A DNA stretch of 21,601 bases. Source: a virus. This document shows, in pieces, positions 1 through 4,381 of this stretch. Made by a program: the position numbers and the translations under genes. Location: the IMG/VR virus record IMGVR_UViG_3300033979_000092, positions 1-21,601 of that record. One strand, written 5' to 3'. The first letter of the stretch is position 1; every line of letters begins with the position of its first letter. Below the pieces are notes generated by a model that worked only from the letters and a program-made list of their open reading frames with translations, was not told the DNA's origin and did no database searches.

Positions 1-603
1 GTGCGGGTACGTCTTCTCGACTGCCACGAACACAAACCGCTCAGCGCCATGCAGTCCGGCAAGGTAATGCGCCGCTTGCACGTGGTAAGCGAATGTAGCC
101 ACGCTGCGGGCAAAGGCCTGCGGGCTCGCGTCGGTCGTGGTCTTGATGTCTACCACTGTGTCGCGTTGATACCAGTCCGGGCGGCACTTGCATCGCATCC
201 CTGTGGCGGTGTCATTCCACCAGAAGGATTGCTCGGCCTTGCCTTGGTGCAGCAATGCTGCGGCTGCCGGGTGGTTGCGGACCGCAGCGCTCATGCCAAG
301 CGCTAGCGCCATGTCGGTGCTGGTGACAGCCTCGATGCCCTCAGTAGCCATGCGCTCAGCTTGCTCTTTGCCAGCCTTGGTATTACGTGCTGCGCACACG
401 CCGTAGCGCTGCAGCAGTTCGTCCGGTTCAAGGATGGCGCAATGGGCAAGGCTGCCGAGCTTCATCGCAGCGGTTGGCTCAACCGGTTTGCGGTTGGGGT
501 TGATGTACCGGCTCCAGTAGTGGTAAGGCGACTGCATTACCGCCTTGAGATGGCTGGCGCTGACGGCTGGGTCGGCGTGGTACTGCTCGTTGGTGATGGT
601 CAC
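1..603 (-). CDS. RecE-like exonuclease (exodeoxyribonuclease VIII, PDDEXK-like), C-terminus cut off by window edge
   Basis: The frame is open from a GTG at 603-601 to the window edge, giving 201 residues with no stop. The N-terminus (ITNEQYHADPAVSASHLKA, then a segment with SPYHYW and an LGSLAHCAILEP stretch) is the pattern of phage exodeoxyribonuclease VIII-type proteins (DUF3799 PDDEXK). Visible nuclease residues are H54, D143 in CRPDW, the VDIKTT strand (D152, K154) and the QAAHY motif (Q176, Y180), as in RecB/RecE-fold nucleases. Such enzymes resect double-stranded DNA ends to start single-strand annealing recombination, usually with a RecT-like partner that would lie beyond the left edge. 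The GTG start overlaps the stop of the upstream 62-residue gene by four bases (GTGA), which supports this start. No alternative family fits as well. The missing C-terminus is a window effect, not a truncation. Confidence 0.85.
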   Translation of the reverse strand, partial: MTITNEQYHADPAVSASHLKAVMQSPYHYWSRYINPNRKPVEPTAAMKLGSLAHCAILEPDELLQRYGVCAARNTKAGKEQAERMATEGIEAVTSTDMALALGMSAAVRNHPAAAALLHQGKAEQSFWWNDTATGMRCKCRPDWYQRDTVVDIKTTTDASPQAFARSVATFAYHVQAAHYLAGLHGAERFVFVAVEKTYPH

Positions 604-788
604 TTCTGCCTCATCTGGCGGTGGATCAGGGTCTGGGGTCCGAAGCAGTGCAGCAGTTGCGGGAACGCTTGGAACAGTGCCTGCCGGTTGACCGGATCAG
701 CCACCAGCCCTGCATCAGCAAGGCGGCCAATAAAGCCGCCGCCGTGCTGCTTGGCGGTCTGGAATGTCCAGAAGTCGTCTGATGTCAT
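600..788 (-). CDS. Small hypothetical phage protein (62 aa)
   Basis: An ATG at 788 gives a 62-residue protein beginning MTSDDFWTFQTAKQHGGGF. It has no recognised domain, signal peptide or membrane segment. The content is mixed polar and aromatic, and the text LADAGLVADPVNRQALFQAF reads like a folded helical mini-protein rather than random sequence. Its stop overlaps the GTG of the RecE-like gene (GTGA), so the two are probably translationally coupled. I cannot assign a function. A role as accessory to the exonuclease is only a guess from position. No clear Shine-Dalgarno sequence precedes the ATG. Confidence 0.6.
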   Translation of the reverse strand: MTSDDFWTFQTAKQHGGGFIGRLADAGLVADPVNRQALFQAFPQLLHCFGPQTLIHRQMRQK

Positions 789-814
789 GGGTAAGATGGT
801 TGCGGTGAGATCGA

Positions 815-838
815 GGGGGCGTGGCTGCCCCCATTTTT
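815..838 (+). terminator. Hairpin with T-rich tail on the plus strand
   Basis: GGGGGC (815-820) and GCCCCC (827-832) form a perfect 6-bp stem with a 6-base loop, followed on the plus strand by ATTTTT. In that direction it looks like an intrinsic terminator, although the genes around it are on the minus strand. On the minus strand the stem follows an A-rich stretch and has no T tract, so there it would only be a hairpin between two genes. It may stop antisense transcription into the left arm. Confidence 0.4.
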
Positions 839-1018
839 CTACGCCAGTGCCTGCCTGACGCGGTAGCGGCTGATGCGCATGTGCTCCGCAATGCGGCGCT
901 GCGACCAGCCACGGCTGTGCAGCCGCTTGGCGCGTTGCCCGGTGCTCTCAGTTGCCCATAGCAGGATGATGATGGGCAGCAGCAGCAGGGCTGCGATGAA
1001 GGCGAGTGTTGTTGTCAT
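839..1018 (-). CDS. Tiny membrane-anchored helix-turn-helix protein (59 aa)
   Basis: The chosen ATG at 1018 gives 59 residues. Residues 4-22 (TLAFIAALLLLPIIILLWA) are a hydrophobic span long enough for one membrane helix. After a short basic linker, residues 37-58 (GWSQRRIAEHMRISRYRVRQ and on) have the spacing of a helix-turn-helix of the resolvase or Hin type. A longer TTG start at 1069 would add 17 residues unlike the rest and would sit on the likely promoter, so the ATG is preferred. A membrane helix joined directly to a minimal DNA-binding unit is unusual. It could tether DNA to the membrane or be a small regulator. The function is inferred from composition only. Confidence 0.6.
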   Translation of the reverse strand: MTTTLAFIAALLLLPIIILLWATESTGQRAKRLHSRGWSQRRIAEHMRISRYRVRQALA

Positions 1019-1041
1019 GGGTGGGATTTGTGGACCCCCGC

Positions 1042-1069
1042 ATCCTACACCATGGTCGGCCGTGGTCAA
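1042..1069 (-). promoter_or_regulatory. Candidate sigma-70 promoter on the minus strand
   Basis: Read on the minus strand there is TTGACC (1069-1064), a 16-base spacer and TAGGAT (1047-1042). The -35 box matches consensus at five of six positions and the -10 box at four of six. It lies in the gap between the VRR-NUC stop (1091) and the small membrane/helix-turn-helix gene (start 1018), so it could drive that gene and the RecE-like gene downstream. This rests on pattern matching only. Confidence 0.4.
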
Positions 1070-1090
1070 CCCTTGTGTTACAAAACCTAG

Positions 1091-1456
1091 TCAGTCGAGC
1101 ACGGGTGTATAGGTTTCGTCGCAAACCAGCGCCTTTGCGTCCTCCACAGACCGCGCTACGCCAGCGATCCCGCCTGCAGCCTGGACCGCATCCAGCCACT
1201 GCTGCTGCTCTGGCCTGAGCCTGCCGGTTGGGGTCTTGACCTCGATGCTGGTAAACACCGCGATGCGCTGACCGACCATCTCCTGAGTGACCGTGACCGT
1301 GCGCCAGCCGATCAGGTCAGCGCTGCCTTTGCATAGCCCAAACTGCACTGGGCGGCCGTTGGCGTCGCGCAGGGTGCCTGTGTTATTGCGGAAGACCTTG
1401 GTATCACCGTGGCTGATGGCTAGCCGGATCTCCTGCTGGATGCGCTGCTCGGTCAC
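1091..1456 (-). CDS. VRR-NUC domain nuclease (121 aa)
   Basis: A GTG start at 1456 gives 121 residues that are nearly all VRR-NUC domain, a stand-alone PD-(D/E)XK nuclease common in phages. The visible core is KGSADLIGW (D47), then IEVKTPTGRLRPEQQQWLDA with E72, K74 and Q84, then QAAGG, the usual end of the domain. Stand-alone VRR-NUC proteins cut branched or flap DNA and act as Holliday-junction-resolvase-like enzymes in recombination or replication fork repair. The gene overlaps the end of the methyltransferase by 53 bases in another frame, which suggests coupled translation. A weak GAAAG stretch is the only possible ribosome-binding site. The family call is firm; the exact DNA substrate is inferred. 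Confidence 0.9.
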   Translation of the reverse strand: MTEQRIQQEIRLAISHGDTKVFRNNTGTLRDANGRPVQFGLCKGSADLIGWRTVTVTQEMVGQRIAVFTSIEVKTPTGRLRPEQQQWLDAVQAAGGIAGVARSVEDAKALVCDETYTPVLD

Positions 1457-2189
1457 TTTCTAGCTCTAGCACTCGCGCTAATGGTATGGCGGCGACTTGT
1501 GGGACAACAGAATTGCCTAAGCATCTAATACGGTCCACCCGATTGGATAGCCCATCATCTCCTCTAAAAAGGAGGGGTTTAGATACATAGCTCCTCCATT
1601 CTGGGCTGAGCATCGTGTGACCAGAACTCCAGCTAGGCGACTTTTTTTCGCAAGTTTTTCGTAATTCACCTTCTCGCCCGAGTCCTTGTGGTCCCGAGCT
1701 GTTGGGGTAGGCAACAAGCCACCATCGGTCTCTACGGTGACAGGCTCCCAAATCCGAAGCGCGTATGCATGACCATTCAGCGTCATACCCTGCCTCGGCC
1801 AATTCTCCGAGTACGACTCCAAGTCCGTTAGTAACGATTGCTGCGACGTTTTCCAAGACGACGTATTTCGGTCGTACCAAGCGAATGACGCGGATGAGTT
1901 CATAAAAAAGTCCAGATCGAGTTCCTTGTTTAATGCCCGCTTGGCGACCAGCAAGACTGATGTCTTGGCAGGGAAAGCCCCCGCAGATTACATCAGCACT
2001 AAATGGCTTTGGGTTAAAAGTTTGAATATCGCCATGAATCGGAACACTTGGCCAATGTTGATTCAAGATCCTTTGACAGTAAGGATCCCATTCAATAAAT
2101 TGAACAGTTTCAAAGCCACAGAGAATGTGTTCAGCGGCATAAGAAAAGCCTCCGATTCCTGAAAATGTATCAAGTAAACGCAGTTTCAT
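1404..2189 (-). CDS. C5-cytosine DNA methyltransferase (Dcm-type, 261 aa)
   Basis: The ATG at 2189 starts MKLRLLDTFSGIGGFSYAAE, which is motif I for SAM binding. Next come motif IV GGFPCQDIS with the catalytic cysteine (C74), motif VI VLENVAA (113-115), motif VIII CHRRDRWWLVAYPN (150-163) and a motif X-like LGNSVVPQVA (224-233). It transfers a methyl group from SAM to carbon 5 of cytosine in a specific site. At 261 residues it is short, because the stretch between VIII and X, where target recognition normally sits, is only about 60 residues and no classical motif IX is seen in this frame. A TTG start at 2243 is possible but adds nothing family-like. Residues 79-224 are overlapped by a second open frame (see 1517-1954). 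Likely role: protecting phage DNA from host restriction, or part of a restriction-modification-like pair with the 199-aa neighbour. Confidence 0.9.
   Translation of the reverse strand: MKLRLLDTFSGIGGFSYAAEHILCGFETVQFIEWDPYCQRILNQHWPSVPIHGDIQTFNPKPFSADVICGGFPCQDISLAGRQAGIKQGTRSGLFYELIRVIRLVRPKYVVLENVAAIVTNGLGVVLGELAEAGYDAEWSCIRASDLGACHRRDRWWLVAYPNSSGPQGLGREGELRKTCEKKSPSWSSGHTMLSPEWRSYVSKPLLFRGDDGLSNRVDRIRCLGNSVVPQVAAIPLARVLELESDRAAHPAGDPASHQPR
1517..1954 (-). CDS. Alternate-frame protein embedded in the methyltransferase gene
   Basis: This frame, shifted by one base relative to the methyltransferase on the same strand, is open for 145 codons from TTG 1954; an internal ATG lies at 1903. The product is not noise. 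It contains SSWKTSQQSLL, then ENWPRQGMTLNGHAYAL, then GGLLPTPTARDHKDSG, and ends with LNPSFLEEMMGYPIGWT. I recall phage proteins with the same series of blocks (SSWKTSQ, FSETWPRSGMTRNG, LPTPTA, LNPxxVExLMGFPxGWT), often annotated loosely as methyltransferase. The final block also resembles methyltransferase motif IX (LTPxExxRLQGFPDxW). It may be a separate product, or a target-recognition segment reached by frameshifting. The coding potential is visible; translation and function are inferred. Confidence 0.55.
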   Translation of the reverse strand: MLVAKRALNKELDLDFFMNSSASFAWYDRNTSSWKTSQQSLLTDLESYSENWPRQGMTLNGHAYALRIWEPVTVETDGGLLPTPTARDHKDSGEKVNYEKLAKKSRLAGVLVTRCSAQNGGAMYLNPSFLEEMMGYPIGWTVLDA

Positions 2190-2190
2190 T

Positions 2191-2790
2191 TTAAATCCAA
2201 GGATGCATTGGGCGGCCGTAGCGCCAAGGCAAATCAAGGCCAATGGGACAAATTGTTTGAATCATTGGATGATTTGTTGGTACAAGATGAACAAGTTCTT
2301 TGCCATTATTCTTTTTTTCTTTAACAGTATAACCAAGGCCTCCCTCTATTAAATCACACAACCAAACTTTTGCTTTTTGAACATTTATGTATAAAAAAGC
2401 ATCGTCAAATCCCCAGCAATAATACAATTCTTCAATATATGATTTTTGTTGTTTTTTTCGTTCATGGATTCCATAATGCACCAATTCATTAAGTTTGCTG
2501 AGTGGCACCCAATAGCCCTTTTTGTAACGATAATCATTATGATTATTTCCTCGCTTTTTAAACTCAAATAACGCTACAGTTTCACCCATGCAATTTACAG
2601 CGGAAAAATCAATCTTGCAATGGCTGTCTTGACTAAATACCATTATATTGGTTTTAAAATGCTGCGATAAAATGTATCTAGCTCTTTGTTCATTTTCGGC
2701 ATCTATTGCATTTCTAGTTGTCCGAATACCGTTTATTTTTGGATGCTGCCTTTTTTTGTAATCTTCCATTGATGATTGAATGAAAAACAT
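2191..2790 (-). CDS. AT-rich PD-(D/E)XK-like hypothetical protein (199 aa), possible nuclease
   Basis: The ATG at 2790 is preceded at good spacing by AGAGGA, a proper Shine-Dalgarno sequence, so it is preferred over the ATG at 2769. Residues 59-78 hold KIDFSAV, a turn (NCMGET), then VALFEFKKR. With D61, E76 and K78 this is a plausible D...ExK nuclease core. It is followed by a tyrosine-rich segment ending in YWVPLSKLNELV, as in phage PD-(D/E)XK-like proteins I have seen annotated as hypothetical. The base composition is strikingly AT-rich beside its neighbours, pointing to recent acquisition. It lies between the helicase (stop at 2793) and the methyltransferase (ATG at 2189), so it might be the endonuclease partner of the methyltransferase. 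That is inference from position and the short motif only. Confidence 0.65.
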   Translation of the reverse strand: MFFIQSSMEDYKKRQHPKINGIRTTRNAIDAENEQRARYILSQHFKTNIMVFSQDSHCKIDFSAVNCMGETVALFEFKKRGNNHNDYRYKKGYWVPLSKLNELVHYGIHERKKQQKSYIEELYYCWGFDDAFLYINVQKAKVWLCDLIEGGLGYTVKEKKNNGKELVHLVPTNHPMIQTICPIGLDLPWRYGRPMHPWI

Positions 2791-2792
2791 AA

Positions 2793-4148
2793 TTATGTCC
2801 TCTTTGTGTTTCTAGCGTTGATGACGTGTTTAGCCCATGCAGCAGGGTTTCTGTAGCCTCTTTGGTGTCCTAGCGCAATCAGCTCTTGCAGCGACTGCGC
2901 ACTGCCTTGCTCGCGTTTGCGCTCGCGTGTGGTCAGCTCCTGCAGCTCACCCTCAACCACCTTTAGCTCACGGGTCTCCTGCGGGGCGAACACATGCCCG
3001 CAGCCTTGGCAGACCTGCGTGGCGCTCATGCTGGTGGTGAAGCATACCGGGCACACCTTGACGCTGGGGGCCTGCTCGCGGTCGCGTTTGCGTGCGCCGT
3101 CTAAGGTCCAGTCGCGCTCCTCTAGGTGGTGGCCAAGCCGCAGCGTATTGCCGACGTGGTCCAGCACGACAGCGGTCTTGCCGTGGCTTGGCCTCAGGCA
3201 TCGGCCGATCATTTGCAGGTGCAGGCCGACTGACTGCGTAGGCCTTAGCAGGATGCATCCTCCGACGCTTGGCACATCCACGCCTTCGCCAATCAGGCTG
3301 CAACTGGTCAGCACCTTGATCCGACCGGTTCCGAGCGCTTGCAACAGGTCCCTGCGCTGGTCGGTGGTCATGGTGCCGTCAATACTGGCGGCGGCGATGC
3401 CTTGCGACATGAATAGGGCAGCCACCGCCTCGGCATGTGCCACGCTGCAGCAGAACGCAATCGCAGTCTGGCCTGCTAGATGCTTGCGGTAGTGACTGCA
3501 GCAGTCGCCCATGATGGTGCCGACGCGCTGCTCGGCCTCTTTGGCGTCAAAGTCACCCATGCGCTTGCGTAGGCCGGTGGCATTGAACCCCGGTGGTGCC
3601 AGCACACGGGCACTGGCTAGGTAGCCGTTGTCGGTCAGCCATGCGGCTGATGGGCCTTGCACCATGGCATCGTAATGGTCACCAAGCCCACGACCGTCGC
3701 CTCGACATGGCGTTGCCGTCACGCCCAAGACATGCGCCTTATGGAAATGCTGCAGCACCGTGGACCACTGCCCGGCATTGGTGTGGTGCGCCTCATCGAC
3801 GACCAGAAGCTGGAAGAACTCCACCGGCAGCTTGTGCAGCCTGCGGGCAAGGGTCTGGACGCTGGCAACCTGCACCGCATGGCTTAGGTCCATGCTGCGG
3901 CCTGCTGCAATGCGGCCATGACTGACACCCATAGCCGTGAGGCTGCGGCTGGCCTGGTCCAGCAGCTCAGCGCGATGCACCAGGATGCAGACGCGGTTGC
4001 CCTTGCGGGCGGCGGACTGCGCGATGTAGCTAAAGCACACCGTCTTGCCGCCGCCGGTCGGCAGGACTGCCAGCACCGTTCGCTTGCCGAGCTGGTACTG
4101 CAGGCGGATGTCAGTGATGAGTTGCTGTTGGTAGGGGCGGAGGTTCAT
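2793..4148 (-). CDS. Superfamily 2 DEAH-box DNA helicase with C-terminal zinc finger (451 aa)
   Basis: The start is ATG 4148 (MNLRPYQQQLITDIR), which places the Q-motif-like YQ segment at the N-terminus as usual; an upstream TTG at 4172 is less likely. Motifs in order are PTGGGKT (Walker A, about 30-36), VVDEAHH (motif II, 118-121), GVTATP (motif III, about 143-147), GEGVDVP (motif V) and QMIGRCLRP (motif VI, 312-320), then DHVGNTLRLG, typical of phage SSL2/UvsW/RecQ-like helicases. A CPVC...CQGC zinc ribbon sits at about 366-383. The last 60 residues are charged and end in a small RNPAAWAKHVINAR unit. It would unwind branched DNA during replication or recombination using ATP. It is the first gene of the leftward arm and is transcribed from the divergent control region. 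Confidence 0.92.
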   Translation of the reverse strand: MNLRPYQQQLITDIRLQYQLGKRTVLAVLPTGGGKTVCFSYIAQSAARKGNRVCILVHRAELLDQASRSLTAMGVSHGRIAAGRSMDLSHAVQVASVQTLARRLHKLPVEFFQLLVVDEAHHTNAGQWSTVLQHFHKAHVLGVTATPCRGDGRGLGDHYDAMVQGPSAAWLTDNGYLASARVLAPPGFNATGLRKRMGDFDAKEAEQRVGTIMGDCCSHYRKHLAGQTAIAFCCSVAHAEAVAALFMSQGIAAASIDGTMTTDQRRDLLQALGTGRIKVLTSCSLIGEGVDVPSVGGCILLRPTQSVGLHLQMIGRCLRPSHGKTAVVLDHVGNTLRLGHHLEERDWTLDGARKRDREQAPSVKVCPVCFTTSMSATQVCQGCGHVFAPQETRELKVVEGELQELTTRERKREQGSAQSLQELIALGHQRGYRNPAAWAKHVINARNTKRT

Positions 4149-4166
4149 ACTGCGCTGCTGGTGGCC

Positions 4167-4200
4167 TTGCAACCTTAGCCAAACCCGCTAAGCTGCGCAA
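4167..4200. promoter_or_regulatory. Palindromic operator candidate between divergent arms
   Basis: CTTAGC (4174-4179) and GCTAAG (4187-4192) form a perfect inverted repeat around a 7-base centre, and outer half-sites TTGC (4167-4170) and GCAA (4197-4200) extend the symmetry. It sits in the 68-bp gap between the leftward helicase and the rightward ribbon-helix-helix gene. Weak promoter-like hexamers (TTGCAA then TAAGCT at 16 bp on the plus strand) overlap it, so a bound dimer could repress both directions. The neighbouring ribbon-helix-helix protein is the obvious candidate ligand, by inference. Confidence 0.5.
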
Positions 4201-4216
4201 GCCCAACGCCGAAAAC

Positions 4217-4381
4217 GTGCATCCCATCTCGGTTTTGTTCACGCCCGAGCAGGTCCGCTGGCTTGACGCCCGCCGATCCGCCGGCCTGTCCCGTAGCGCT
4301 GTTATCCGCCTTGTGGTAGATGAGGCCATGCGCCTGCACCGCAACGGCCTGTTGCCCGCTACCGGGCGCCGTGAACCATGA
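4217..4381 (+). CDS. Ribbon-helix-helix (CopG/Arc-like) DNA-binding protein (54 aa)
   Basis: From GTG 4217 the product reads MHPISVLFTPEQVRWLDARR, then SAGLSRSAVIRLVVDEAMRL and a short polar tail. A beta-strand with alternating residues (PISVLF), a first helix around EQVRWLDARR, a GLSRS turn and a second helix are the ribbon-helix-helix layout seen in small phage and plasmid repressors. Its stop overlaps the ATG of the primase-helicase gene by four bases (ATGA), good evidence that it is real and coupled. The frame stays open upstream to about 4128 and reads protein-like, but contains no ATG, GTG or TTG, so an N-terminal extension from a rare start cannot be excluded. It probably autoregulates the divergent region through the palindrome just upstream. 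Confidence 0.7.
   Translation: MHPISVLFTPEQVRWLDARRSAGLSRSAVIRLVVDEAMRLHRNGLLPATGRREP

Noticed and set aside
361-858. 165-aa plus-strand open frame
   Set aside because: It runs opposite the RecE-like nuclease, whose catalytic motifs are clear, and shows no family features itself.
1926-2162. 78-aa plus-strand open frame opposite the methyltransferase
   Set aside because: It is antisense to motifs I and IV of the methyltransferase. There is no family resemblance and no ribosome-binding site.
2917-3492. 191-aa plus-strand open frame opposite the helicase
   Set aside because: It lies antisense to conserved helicase motifs, has low-complexity Ser/Arg/Pro text and no family resemblance. It is a shadow of a GC-rich coding frame.
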